NCBI RefSeq assembly: GCF_905475395.1
Contig: NC_058339.1
Location: 7,696,001 to 7,760,000 of the forward strand
Direction of reading: 5' to 3'
Source: Chrysoperla carnea
Lineage: Eukaryota; Arthropoda; Insecta; Neuroptera; Chrysopidae
Length of the DNA stretch: 64,000 bases
The notes under the pieces are model-generated. The model had not been told where the DNA came from, did no database searches, and saw nothing but the letters and a program-made list of their open reading frames with translations. The position numbers and the translations under genes were made by a program. Below are positions 35,048 to 45,321 of this stretch, in pieces. Each line of letters opens with the position of its first letter. The stretch's first letter is position 1.

Positions 35048-36904
35048 TTAAGTAAATATTAGAGTAACTCTCCGTTTTTTCGGAAATATTTTAAGCTTAT
35101 TCGAAAGTATTTCATAAAAGAATAAGCAAATTGAAATCAATAAACCTATACTGTAAATTATGAAAACAGATTGCAAATGTTCCATTGAGAATACAATTTG
35201 ATTAGAATCATTTGCCACTGAGCTATTTGAAAAACTCAAACTCGTGACTGCTTTAAGTTCATACTCTATCCATCCACTCTCATACATTTGAGTTAATAAA
35301 TCATTCATCTTTTCATAAATTGGCAAACCCTTACGTAAAATTATTATTGTTGGTACTGTGATTAGTGGCTTTTCGAATATGTAAACACTTTTCCCATTTT
35401 TATCCCAATCATTAAAACTTGAAAAAAATGTAGCTGCGTGATAAGATACCATTGTAGCTGTGTTACGTTCATTTGCAGTACGAATTAAACAATCAAGACG
35501 CCCAGGACATGTTTCTGTAATTGAGGCGACTCGATTGTATTCAGCGAAAGTATATATAGTTAAAGCTAATTTAACAGGTTTTGAGATACAAAACTTTAAA
35601 TTTGAATCAAAAAGTTCTTGAAAATTTGTAATTTGGCGTTCATAAATTGGGATCGTAAAAACGTTAATCAATACTGATTCAAATAAAGATTTTATAACCA
35701 AATTGTACATCAAAAAGAAAAATAGCATACAACGAATTCCAATTTTATTTAAAGGCAACTTAAACGGTGAATCATTATCTAAAATTAATGCCCAAATATA
35801 TAACAAAAGTTTGATTTTGTTTCCTTTATTTTCAAGAACGTTTATTGCCAGAAACACAAATGTTACACTTAAAGTAGAGATGATAATTGAATACCATACA
35901 TTAGCTTCGAACAAATAAGCTAAAACTTCACTCTTTGGAACAAGGCCAGCTTTAGGCACAACCCAATGCATTGATTGAAATAAACATACAGTAGAAAAAT
36001 AATCAAAATTATGCGTTAAATAATTAATATGAGCACTCCCTCCATAAATTATATCTGCGGATCCATTCAATAAATAAACAACATGACCATCCCAATGTAA
36101 ATTTTTTATACGTCGAGCTGCATAATCATATTCACTTTTAATAAATCCAGTCGTAAAATTTAAACGTTCCTGTATTCGTTTTATAATATTGTATTCTAGG
36201 CCATACTTTTTACCTTTTATTACAAAAAAATATGGCAAAATTTCCACGGGTACTATTTTATACGTCATAAAATTAAAATCAGTATAATACTTTGTAGGAA
36301 ACAATTGATCGTTTCGTATCAATTTGTTCATTTCGTTGTTAGATAAATCAATTTGACTGATTAGTTCAACTGAAGAATTTTGATTACGATAAATTTGACT
36401 TAAATCGTCAGTTTTCCACGAATAAATATCAATTGAAACATTTTCATTAGCCACACAAACTATAAAATGATTAATAAAATATTGTTTAAATAATTGTGAA
36501 ATATTGGATTTATTAAAAACTTTATTTTCAGTTAAAATTATAAATTTAGCTCTTGGGTTCCAAGATGAGCTGTTTTTAAAAACATTCAAACTTTCTTTTA
36601 GTTGTAAAATAGTTTCAAAATATAACACATAATTATTTGCACGTTCGTAATAATCATTAAAAGTTGCATTAAAAATAAGAATTTTAATATTTTTAAACGA
36701 TAAATTTATTTTTTCCATAAAAAATAAGCTGACATATGTGTCATCGTTTGAGTTTACCGTGGATTCAACTAACATTTCGAATTTATTTAAAAAATTTTCA
36801 TTCCAAACATTATATTTATATATTGGAAAATAATTCAGTAAGAAAGTTTTTGAATAGCTGATATAAATTACTACTAAAATGAAACTAAACTGTATCATGA
36901 CCAT
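35048..36904 (-). CDS. Divergent ionotropic receptor IRb (618 aa, intronless)
   Basis: Same architecture as IRa: signal peptide, variable N-terminal region, S1 (EILPYFFVIKGKKYGLEYNI to MHWVVPKAGLVP), TM1 about 335-357, pore loop, TM2 with the unusual LMYNLVIKSLFES (IRa has LMYILVIKS), S2 with CPGRLDC, and TM3. The 5' part and more than 1 kb of upstream DNA are almost identical to IRa. S1 and S2 differ more, for example SAHINYLTHNF against SPYDNYLTHKF, and SKPVKLALTIYTFAEYN against SKAVKLGLTQYSLAEYN, which should alter the ligand pocket. The C-terminus (ILSNKLKIFPKKRR) matches the truncated copy at 39637 and IRd. Confidence 0.9.
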   Translation of the reverse strand: MVMIQFSFILVVIYISYSKTFLLNYFPIYKYNVWNENFLNKFEMLVESTVNSNDDTYVSLFFMEKINLSFKNIKILIFNATFNDYYERANNYVLYFETILQLKESLNVFKNSSSWNPRAKFIILTENKVFNKSNISQLFKQYFINHFIVCVANENVSIDIYSWKTDDLSQIYRNQNSSVELISQIDLSNNEMNKLIRNDQLFPTKYYTDFNFMTYKIVPVEILPYFFVIKGKKYGLEYNIIKRIQERLNFTTGFIKSEYDYAARRIKNLHWDGHVVYLLNGSADIIYGGSAHINYLTHNFDYFSTVCLFQSMHWVVPKAGLVPKSEVLAYLFEANVWYSIIISTLSVTFVFLAINVLENKGNKIKLLLYIWALILDNDSPFKLPLNKIGIRCMLFFFLMYNLVIKSLFESVLINVFTIPIYERQITNFQELFDSNLKFCISKPVKLALTIYTFAEYNRVASITETCPGRLDCLIRTANERNTATMVSYHAATFFSSFNDWDKNGKSVYIFEKPLITVPTIIILRKGLPIYEKMNDLLTQMYESGWIEYELKAVTSLSFSNSSVANDSNQIVFSMEHLQSVFIIYSIGLLISICLFFYEILSNKLKIFPKKRRVTLIFT

Positions 36905-36986
36905 GTCTTTTAAACACTTTATGAGAAAATTGAGTTCCGTAAATATCCATTTACTATTTAAATGATATTTTCGGTTGATATTATTC
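36905..36986 (-). promoter_or_regulatory. Conserved promoter-proximal block of IRb
   Basis: Nearly identical to the IRa block at 31684-31765: AAAGTGTTTAAAAGACATG at the start and ACCGAAAATATCATTT about 70 bases upstream. The similarity here reflects recent duplication, so it adds little independent evidence of function. Confidence 0.35.
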
Positions 36987-37229
36987 TACAATACATATAT
37001 ATTAAATATTAAAATAAAAATATTATTCATTAAATAAATTAGTACGACAGACTGTAATCGTTAACTGTTATCATTATGTCAATATCAAAAAAATATAAGT
37101 ACTCTAAATGTATAAATTAAAAAAATACAAGTAAATACAAGTGAAAACAAACAATTGACTGAGTTAATTGTTGAAATACACATACATACATGTGACACAT
37201 ACATAACTGATAATCAAGTATAGTACATA

Positions 37230-37665
37230 TTATAAAAGTTCCGCCTAATTGGCGCCCTCACGGGTAAACAGTGATGTTTACGAAAAAATGTTTCAAACAA
37301 AAGTTGTTTAACTTTTGATAAGGAACATTTTTTACATATAAACTTTTGTTCTATCTCTAACGGTTTACAAGATGAGTCCTACGGACCCAAGACCCAATTG
37401 ACCTATGATGCTCATTTACGAACTTGACCTCACTTTTTACGTCCTGAGTACGCTGTAAAAATTTCAGCTCGATATCTTTTTTCGTTTTTGAATTATCGTG
37501 TCCACAGACGGACGGACGGACAACCGGAAATGGACTAATTAGGTGATTTAGTGAACACCTTTGACAAAATTTTTTTCCTAGCATCATTATTTTTAAGCGT
37601 TACAAACTTGGGACTAAACTTAATATACTATGTATATTTCATATATACATGGTATAAAAATGTAC
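37230..37665 (+). repeat. Dispersed repeat family A, copy 5 (IRb-IRc spacer)
   Basis: Duplicate of the copy at 32060-32475 with few differences, carried along by the spacer duplication and not by independent transposition. Confidence 0.85.
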
Positions 37666-38204
37666 GGAGTGTAAAAAAAATACTTGTAATCCAAAACTCT
37701 GAATTTAGAAATAAAAATCCAACTATAAAAGGTTGAAAGCGTTGTGATAAGATATGATCTTGAAATTGATGTGCAAGTCGTTTTTAGAGCTTATTTGTAC
37801 CAACTTTGAAAATTTAAAAAAAAAAAACTTCTTTTAAAATCGAGCAAAAAATTTTATGTCGACACATGTATACATAAAACTGAGTCTAAAGAGAGTAAAA
37901 CTGTAGAGTCTAAAGATCATTAAACTCGACTTCAAAGAACTTGGAAATCTACTTCAAGATATATTTCCAAATTTAAGTTTATAAGATATATTTCCAATTT
38001 TATTTTTAAAGAAGTGATGACTTTGAAATATACCTTGATATCGATTTTCATAAATTCTCATGAATTTTGAAATGAGCTCTAAAAGTGAATGGATAATGTT
38101 TGTTTTAAAAATTGCATATTCACTTTAAAAACATTACCCAGCTTTTGTAATATATATGAAATAATTTCAAAGAAACAAGGGTTTTAAATTTCTTAATTAC
38201 CGAT

Positions 38205-38340
38205 TTCTATTTTTCCCATAATAATATCTCCCAAATTAGACCTCAGATCAAAATTTGGTAAAGCGATTTTCCGATTGTTTTGATATGCTTATGTAGAAAA
38301 TGTTTAGGTCTGCAATGAATTATAGAACACCCTGTATAAC
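38205..38340. mobile_element. Diverged foldback-family end, spacer copy 2 (empty site beside it)
   Basis: Same as 32985-33127 and ends GAACACCCTGTATA. It is followed directly by the single, uninterrupted TCACTTTCCATA that is the empty target of the 33.1-kb insertion. Confidence 0.6.
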
Positions 38341-38820
38341 TCACTTTCCATACATACTGGGCTCCCAATTTAGTTTTTCAGTCACTCCATACCTAAACAA
38401 CGTAAGCCAAATTATCAATCTAAATGAAGCGAGTAGTAAATTTAATTCAAAAATTTGAAATCCCTTGAGAATGAGAGACTTCATTGAAAAAAATAAATAC
38501 AAATTTACCCCTCACTCCCTTATTTATTTTATTAGTAACTTATTCATTTTTAATTAAGAATAAAACTTCGTTTATTTTGGTACTGGTACTCGGAAACTAT
38601 TTCACTCGTGAGTATTACCGTGTATAATTTCAACTATTGGGAAAAATTTTAATTAATATTTTAAATTGAAAATTATTTATTAATATCCTTTACAAAGTTA
38701 AAATACAATACGTCTTAGAATCTATAGTGCCTAGCCTAAGCATTATCTATAATACATCATCTTATTTCATAAATACATCGAAATATATAAACATTTTACA
38801 TCGTTTCCTAAATGGAAAAA

Positions 38821-39205
38821 TCTCTATATATTATAAATGCGAAAGTAAGCATGTTTGTTTGTTTGTTTGTTTGTTACGCTTTCACGCCAAAACTAGCGAA
38901 TGGTTTTTAATAAAAGTGTACAGCAATATAGCTCATATATCAGAATAACACATGAGATATAATTTATAAAGATATATTAATAAAAAAAAAATTTTTAATT
39001 AATTTAATTTGACATTACCATAAATTACAGATTTCTGTAAAAGTAGTCATTTGACATTACCATAAATTACAGATTTCTGTAAAAAATAGTCAATATAAAA
39101 TATTTCACGGCCATCTATTCTGATACACACATATAGTTTACCTCTGTAAAACAATACTTACCATTATTTCGAGTGTTGTAGAAAGGGGATAAGCGAGAGC
39201 AATCT
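38821..39205 (+). mobile_element. Helitron-like sequence, spacer copy 2
   Basis: Duplicate of 34233-34620 with a few substitutions (for example CACGCCAAAACTAGCG against CACGCTAAAACTAGCG). Confidence 0.45.
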
Positions 39206-39359
39206 TTATCAATCTTTACTTTTAAACCCAGGGAAGCGAGTGGATATCACTCTAGTCTTATATAAAAACCATTGATAACTAAAATTAACCTAAGTTTTAC
39301 GGATAAGCCGTCCCTAAAACTGGACCTAAAAGAAAAATATTTACAATTTAGATAACACT

Positions 39360-39636
39360 GGATCAGTTGAAATCGACATTATGTGGCATGCGGTATTGTT
39401 TCCTGAAATGCAACGTATGCGGGTTGAATTGGCTCAGTTAGTTGATTTCAGGGAAAGCATTTTTGCGGGTTGATTGGAAATAGGATTTCGAAATGGTTTG
39501 GATGAATAGAAGGACTTTGAAAATCCGCCGAAGAAAACGATTCTGAAATTTTTGCATTTTCGCAAGCTGCAAAGGTGCACCGTTCGACCAGATTGGGGTA
39601 GCGTACGTGAGTACGTTGCCCCGTTTACGTATGCGT
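39360..39636 (-). mobile_element. Jockey-like RT remnant, spacer copy 2
   Basis: Near-identical duplicate of 34770-35045, including the internal deletion. It adjoins the truncated IR copy at 39637. Confidence 0.7.
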
Positions 39637-40120
39637 TTAAGTAAATATTAGAGTAACTCTCCGTTTTTTCGGAAATATTTTAAGCTTATTCGAAAGTATT
39701 TCATAAAAGAATAAGCAAATTGAAATCAATAAACCTATACTGTAAATTATGAAAACAGATTGCAAATGTTCCATTGAGAATACAATTTGATTAGAATCAT
39801 TTGCCACTGAGCTATTTGAAAAACTCAAACTCGTGACTGCTTTAAGTTCATACTCTATCCATCCACTCTCATACATTTGAGTTAATAAATCATTCATCTT
39901 TTCATAAATTGGCAAACCCTTACGTAAAATTATTATTGTTGGTACTGTGATCAGTGGCTTTTCGAATATGTAAACACTTTTCCCATTTTTATCCCAATCA
40001 TTAAAACTTGAAAAAAATGTAGCTGCGTGATAAGATACCATTGTAGCTGTGTTACGTTCATTTGCAGTACGAATTAAACAATCAAGACGCCCAGGACATG
40101 TTTCTGTAATTGAGGCGACA
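39637..40120 (-). pseudogene. IRc: 5'-truncated IR copy, last ~160 codons only
   Basis: Starts abruptly within S2 (..ASITETCPGRLDCLIRTA..) and keeps TM3 and the stop codon. It is almost identical to the 3' end of IRb (35048-35530). It has no signal peptide, S1, TM1 or pore, so it cannot make a channel. An ATG at 40041 opens 134 codons but would give only S2 plus TM3. The break at about 40117-40120 joins ...GAGGCGAC to spacer sequence ATTACCATAAATTTGAC. The trinucleotide GAC occurs at that point in both parents (IRb GAGGCGACTCG and spacer TTTGACATTACC). Confidence 0.9.
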
Positions 40121-40440
40121 TTACCATAAATTTGACATTACCATAAATTACAGATTTCTGTAAAAAATAGTCAATATAAAATATTTCACGGCCATCTTTT
40201 CTGATAATGAATGAATAATTACGACTATTATCCATTTAAAAAAAATAGAAAACCATACATATATTTTACGTGTGTAAAACAATCCTTACCATTATTTCAA
40301 GTGTTATAGAAAGGCGATAAGCGAAAGCAATCTTTATCAATCTTTACTTTTAAATCCAGGGAAGAAAATTAACCTGGGCGGATAAGCCGTCCCTAAAACT
40401 AGACCTTAAAGAAAAATATTTACAATTTAGATTACACTGG
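40120..40440 (+). repeat. Older spacer copy 3 (Helitron-like tail region)
   Basis: ACATTACCATAAATTACAGA, TATTTCACGGCCATCTTTTC and GGCGATAAGCGAAAGCAATC parallel 34430-34620 and 39010-39205, with more divergence and a unique ~60-bp insertion. No gene. Confidence 0.6.
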
Positions 40441-40771
40441 ATCAGTTGAAATTGACATTATGTGGCATTCGGTATTGTTTCCTGAAATGCAACGTACGCG
40501 GGTTGAATTGGCCCAGTTAGTTGATTTCAGGGAAAGGATTTTTACGGGATGATTGGAAATAGGATTTCGAAATGGTTTGGATGAAGATTTCGATTATGGG
40601 GTGCCCAATTTCTTTGTGAAGAGCCGGATATCATAGAAGGATTTTGAAAATCCGCCGAAGACAACGATTCTGAAATTTTTGCATTTTCGCAAGCTGCAAC
40701 GGTGCAACGTTCGACCAGATTGGGGTAACGTACGTCAGTACTGACGTACGTTACCCCGTTAACGTGTGCGT
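40440..40771 (-). mobile_element. Jockey-like RT remnant, spacer copy 3 (least deleted)
   Basis: Reads RFLRRIFKILL then PALHKEIGHPIIEIFIQTIS on the minus strand. It retains about 40 bp that spacer copies 1 and 2 have lost, so it is closer to the ancestral insertion. It abuts the IRd 3' end and contains a 36-bp perfect palindrome at 40722-40757. Confidence 0.7.
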
Positions 40772-42628
40772 TTAAGTTAATATTAGAGTAACTCTCCGTT
40801 TTTTCGGAAATATTTCAAGCTTATTCGAAAGTATTTCATAAAAAAATAAACAAATTGAAATCAATAAACCTATACTGTAAATTATGAAAACAGATTGCAA
40901 ATGTTCCATTGAAAAAACAATTTGATTAGAATCATTTGCCACTGAGCTATTTGAAAAACTCAAACTCATGATTGCTTTAAGTTCATACTCTATCCATCCG
41001 CTCTCAAACATTTGAGTTAATAAATCATTAACTTTTTCGTAAATTGGCAAACCTTTACGTAAAATTATTATTGTTGGGCCTGTGATCAGTGGCTTTTCGA
41101 ATATGTAAATACTTTTCCCTTTTTTATCAAAATCATTAAAACTTGAAAAAAATTTAGCTGCGTGATAAGATACCATTGTGGCTGTGTTACGTTCATACGC
41201 AGTGCGATTTAAGCAATCAAGACGTCCAGGACATGTTTCTGTAATCGAGGCAACTCGATTGTATTCAGTGAGAGAATACTGAGTTAAACCTAATTTTACA
41301 GCTTTTGAGATACAGATCTTTAAATTTGAATCAAAAAGTTCTTGAAAAGTTGTAATTTGGCGTTCATAAATTGGAATCGTAAAAACGTTAATCAATACTG
41401 ATTCAAATAACGATTTTATAACTAAAATGTACATCAAGAAGAAAAATAGCATACAACGAATTCCAATCTTATTCAGAGGTAACTTGAACGGCGAATCATT
41501 ATCTAAAATTAATGCCCAAATATATAACAAAAGTTTGATTTTGTTTCCTTTATTTTCAAGAACGTTTATTGCCAGAAACACAACTGTTACACTTAAAGTA
41601 GAGATGATAATTGAATACCATACATTAGCTTCGAACAAATAAGCTAAAACTTCACTCTTTGGAACAAGGCCAGCTTTGGGCACAACCCAATGCATTGATT
41701 GAAATAAACAAACCGTAGAAAAGTAATCAAATTTGTGCGTCAAATAATTATCATAAGCACTCCCTCCATAAATGATATCTGCGGATCCATTCAATAAATA
41801 TACAACATGACCATCCCAATGTAAATTTTTTATGCGTCGAACTGTATAATCATATTCACTTTTAATAAATCCAGTCGTAAAATTTAAACGTTCCTGTACT
41901 CTATTTATAATATTGTATTCTAAGCCATACCTTTTGCCTTTAATTACAAAGAAGTATGGCAAAATTTCCATCGGTACTATTTTATACGTCATAAAATTAA
42001 AATCAGTATAATATTTTGTAGAAAACAATTGATCTTTTCGTACCATTTTATTCGTTTCGTTGTTAGATAAATCAATTTGAGTTATTAGGTCAACTGAAGA
42101 ATTTTGATTACGATAAATTTGACTTAAATCGTCAGTTTTCCACGAATAAACATCAATTGAAATATTTTCATTAGCCACACAAACTATAAAATGATTAATA
42201 AAATATTGTTTAAATAATTGAGAAATATTGGATTTATTAAAAATTTTATTTTCAGTTAAAATTATAAATTTGGCTCTTGGATTCCAAGATGAGCTGTTTT
42301 TAAAAACATTCAAACTTTCTTGTAGTTGTAAAATAGTTTCAAAATATAACACATAATTATTTGCACGTTCGTAATAATCATCAAAAGTTGCATTAAAAAT
42401 AAGAATTTTAATATTTTTAAAAGGTAAATTAATTTTTTCCATAAATAATAAGCTGACATATGTGTCATCGTTTGAATTTATCATGAATTTAATAAAGATC
42501 TCAAATTTATTAAAAAAATTTTCATTGCAGATTACATTTTTGTTTATTGAAAAATTATCCAACGAAAAACTTTTTGAATAACCGATGTAAAAAACTAATA
42601 AAATGAAACTTAACTGTATCTTGACCAT
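40772..42628 (-). CDS. Divergent ionotropic receptor IRd (618 aa, intronless)
   Basis: Full IR layout: signal peptide (MVKIQLSFILLVFYIGYSKS), divergent N-terminal region, S1 (EILPYFFVIKGKRYGLEYNI, NGSADIIYGGSAYDN), TM1 about 335-357 (ISTLSVTVVFLAINV), pore loop LLLYIWALILDNDSP, TM2 about 387-417, S2 and TM3. The first ~75 residues differ clearly from IRa and IRb (FSLDNFSINKNVICNENFF). Residues about 98-535 are nearly identical to IRa, while the last 60 resemble IRb. Pore and TM2 sequences are the most constant part across the cluster, as expected for a shared channel with varied ligand domains. Promoter-distal upstream DNA is unlike that of IRa and IRb. Confidence 0.9.
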   Translation of the reverse strand: MVKIQLSFILLVFYIGYSKSFSLDNFSINKNVICNENFFNKFEIFIKFMINSNDDTYVSLLFMEKINLPFKNIKILIFNATFDDYYERANNYVLYFETILQLQESLNVFKNSSSWNPRAKFIILTENKIFNKSNISQLFKQYFINHFIVCVANENISIDVYSWKTDDLSQIYRNQNSSVDLITQIDLSNNETNKMVRKDQLFSTKYYTDFNFMTYKIVPMEILPYFFVIKGKRYGLEYNIINRVQERLNFTTGFIKSEYDYTVRRIKNLHWDGHVVYLLNGSADIIYGGSAYDNYLTHKFDYFSTVCLFQSMHWVVPKAGLVPKSEVLAYLFEANVWYSIIISTLSVTVVFLAINVLENKGNKIKLLLYIWALILDNDSPFKLPLNKIGIRCMLFFFLMYILVIKSLFESVLINVFTIPIYERQITTFQELFDSNLKICISKAVKLGLTQYSLTEYNRVASITETCPGRLDCLNRTAYERNTATMVSYHAAKFFSSFNDFDKKGKSIYIFEKPLITGPTIIILRKGLPIYEKVNDLLTQMFESGWIEYELKAIMSLSFSNSSVANDSNQIVFSMEHLQSVFIIYSIGLLISICLFFYEILSNKLEIFPKKRRVTLILT

Positions 42629-43473
42629 GATTTTTAAACACTTTTTTAGAAAATTGATTCCCTAAAAAATCCATTTAATATGTAAATGATATTTTCGGTC
42701 GATATCATTCATTACACTATAATAATTGTACATAATTATATTATTTATTAAATAATTCAATGAGACAGATCGTGGTCGTTAGCGATCGTAATCATGTTAA
42801 AAAAAATATATTTACTTAAAATGTATAAATAAATAAGTAAATAAAAAAAAATGTACTGGATGTAGAAAAAACACCACCTATTGTTCAAATTTACTCCGGT
42901 TTTAGAAAAAGAAAGCTAATTATAAAATATTAAAAGCGTTGCACTAAGTGACGATCCTGAAATTGACGTGGAAATCGATTATTAAAATTTCTATACTTCG
43001 TGTTTGTCTCTAGGTAATTCTGTGATAAACTATGGCTTTGAAGCTAATTCCGGGAATGGAAAAACATCTTTCCGAGATACACACTTAACATAGGTAAATT
43101 GAAAATAATGATTTTGTTTAATGTAATTAAGTTTATTGAGTATTTTCATACAAAATTTGATTGAAATACAAAAAATTTATAAATTTTTCAATAATGAATA
43201 GAAAATTTAAAAAAATCCGCTAGATGGCAGCACTATGGTGAGTACAAATATATCCTGCCATCTAGAGGATCTTTTTTTAATCTTCAGAGGAAAAAGGCTA
43301 ATTCTGATCAAACATTTTTCAAAATTTGAGCACTTATATATTAATTGCATTGAATCGATGATGTTAATTGAATAAACGTGCTTTTTTTGGGGTCTTGATT
43401 GATTTATTCAATTTTCTTCATACGAAATTCGCTTAGTTGATGCCACTTCAGAGTTACCAAAATATTTTTAACG
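42629..43473. other. IRd-IRe spacer with paired CTCF-like motifs
   Basis: Short spacer without the TE cargo of the other spacers. The IRd promoter-proximal block is at 42629-42712. CCGCTAGATGGCAGC (43217-43231, plus) and CCTCTAGATGGCAGG (43254-43268, minus) face each other and each fits the CTCF consensus with one or two mismatches. No gene. Confidence 0.4.
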
Positions 43474-45321
43474 TCATATTACAGAAAGTCTTCGTGTTTT
43501 CTGGAATATTGCAACTTTATTCGAAAGCATTTCATATAAAAATGAAAGGAATGCTACCAGTAAACCTATACTGTAAATTATGAAAACAGATTGCAAATGT
43601 TCCATTGAAAATACAATTTGATTAGAATCATTTGCCACTGAGCTATTTGAAAAGCTTAAACTCATGATTGCTTTAATTTCATACTCTATCCATCCACTCT
43701 CAAACATTTGAGTTAATAAATCATTAACCTTTTCGTAAATTGGCAAACCTTTACGTAAAATTATTATTGTTGGTACTGTGATCAGTGGCTTTTTGAATAT
43801 GTAAATACTTTTCCCATTTTTATCAAAATCGTAAAGACGTGAAAACATTTTAGCGGCATGATAAGATACCATTGTAGCTATGTCGCGTTCATTTGCAGTA
43901 CGATTTAAACAATCAAAACGCCCAGAACATGTTTCTGTAATCGATGCAACTCGATTGTATTCAGCGAAAGAGTACTGAGTTAAAGCAAATTTTAGAGGTT
44001 TTGAGATACAAAACTTTAAATTTGAATCAAAAAGTTCTTGAAAAGTTTGAATTTGGCGTTCATAAATCGGAATCGTAAAAACGTTAATCAATACCGATTC
44101 AAATAAAGATTTTATAACTAAAATGTACATCAAAAAGAAAAATAGCATACAACGAATTCCAATTTTATTTAAAGGCAACTTAAACGGCAAATCATTATCT
44201 AAAATTAATGCCCAAATATATAACAAAAGTTTGATTTTGTTTCCTTTATTTTCAACAACGTTTGTTGCCAGAAAAACAAATGTTACACTTAAAGTAGATA
44301 TGATAATTGAATACCACACTTTAACTTGGAACAAATAAGATAAAACTTTACTCTTTGGAACAGGTCCAGCTTTGGGCACGATCCAATGCATTGATTGAAA
44401 TAAACAAACCGTAGAAAAATAATCAAAATTATGCGTAAAGTAATTATGAAATGCACTTCCTCCGTAAATTATATCTGCGGATCCATTCTGTAAATATACA
44501 ACATTACCTTCCCAGCGTGAATTTGTTATTTGTGGAGCAGCGTAAGCATATTTACTTGTTATAAATTCGGTTGTAAAATTTAAACGTTCCTGTATTCGTT
44601 TTATAATATTGTATTCTAAGCCATGCTTTTTACCTTTAAATACAAAGAAATATGGCAAAATTTCCACGGGTACTATTTTATACGTCATAAAATTAAAATC
44701 AGTATAATATTTTGTAGGAAACAATTGATCTTTTCGTATCAATTCATTCATTTCGTTGTTAGATAAATCAATTTGAGTAATTAGTTCAACTGAAGAATTT
44801 GGATTACGATAAATTTGACTTAAATCGTCAGTTTTCCACGAAAAAATATCAATTGAAATGTTTTCATTAGCCACACAAACTATAAAATGATTAATAAAAT
44901 ATTGTTTAAATAATTGAGAAATATGGGATTTATTAAAAATTTTATTTTCAGTTAAAATAATAAATTTAGCTCTTGGATTCCAAGATGAGTTGTTTTTAAA
45001 ACCATTCAAACTTTCTTGAAGTTGTAAAATAGTTTCAAAATATAACACATAATTATTAGCACGTTCGTAATAATCATTAAAAGTTGCATTAAAAATAAGA
45101 ATTTTAATATTTTTAAACGGTAAATTTATGTTTTCCATTAAAAATAAGCTGATATATGTGTCATCGTTTGATTTTATCATAGATTTAATTAACGTCTCTA
45201 ATTTATTAAAATAATTTTCATTCCAGAATTTATATTTGTTTATTGAAAAATTATGCCCCAAAAAACTTTTTGAATAGCTAATATAGATTACAAATAAAAT
45301 GAAACTTAACTGTGCCATCAT
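43474..45321 (-). CDS. Divergent ionotropic receptor IRe (615 aa, intronless)
   Basis: The most diverged intact member. The signal peptide (MMAQLSFILFVIYISYSKSF) and pore/TM regions are conserved (LLLYIWALILDNDLPFKLP, with S to L in the pore exit; TM2 IRCMLFFFLMYILVIKSLFE). S1 differs most (EFITSKYAYAAPQITNSRWE, SAFHNYFTHNF), and the S2 entry reads SKPLKFALTQYSFAEYN. In CSGRFDC the cysteine pair is kept. The C-tail after TM3 is unique (KVAIFQKTRRLSVI). It is the first gene of the cluster in transcription order and probably diverged earliest. The ligand is unknown. Confidence 0.9.
   Translation of the reverse strand: MMAQLSFILFVIYISYSKSFLGHNFSINKYKFWNENYFNKLETLIKSMIKSNDDTYISLFLMENINLPFKNIKILIFNATFNDYYERANNYVLYFETILQLQESLNGFKNNSSWNPRAKFIILTENKIFNKSHISQLFKQYFINHFIVCVANENISIDIFSWKTDDLSQIYRNPNSSVELITQIDLSNNEMNELIRKDQLFPTKYYTDFNFMTYKIVPVEILPYFFVFKGKKHGLEYNIIKRIQERLNFTTEFITSKYAYAAPQITNSRWEGNVVYLQNGSADIIYGGSAFHNYFTHNFDYFSTVCLFQSMHWIVPKAGPVPKSKVLSYLFQVKVWYSIIISTLSVTFVFLATNVVENKGNKIKLLLYIWALILDNDLPFKLPLNKIGIRCMLFFFLMYILVIKSLFESVLINVFTIPIYERQIQTFQELFDSNLKFCISKPLKFALTQYSFAEYNRVASITETCSGRFDCLNRTANERDIATMVSYHAAKMFSRLYDFDKNGKSIYIFKKPLITVPTIIILRKGLPIYEKVNDLLTQMFESGWIEYEIKAIMSLSFSNSSVANDSNQIVFSMEHLQSVFIIYSIGLLVAFLSFLYEMLSNKVAIFQKTRRLSVI

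Noticed and set aside
32171-37736. ORFs of 61-76 codons duplicated in the two IR spacers
   Set aside because: They fall in dispersed repeat family A. Identity between the two reflects recent duplication, not coding constraint.
39637-40041. 134-codon ORF of IRc as a small functional gene
   Set aside because: It contains only part of S2 and TM3, lacks a signal peptide and pore, and is a recent truncated duplicate of IRb. It is recorded as a pseudogene.
30482-44338. 71-codon plus-strand ORFs (MYIKKKNSIQRIPILF type) antisense to every IR gene
   Set aside because: They recur only because the sense strand encoding TM1 to TM2 is conserved. No promoter or independent constraint is visible.
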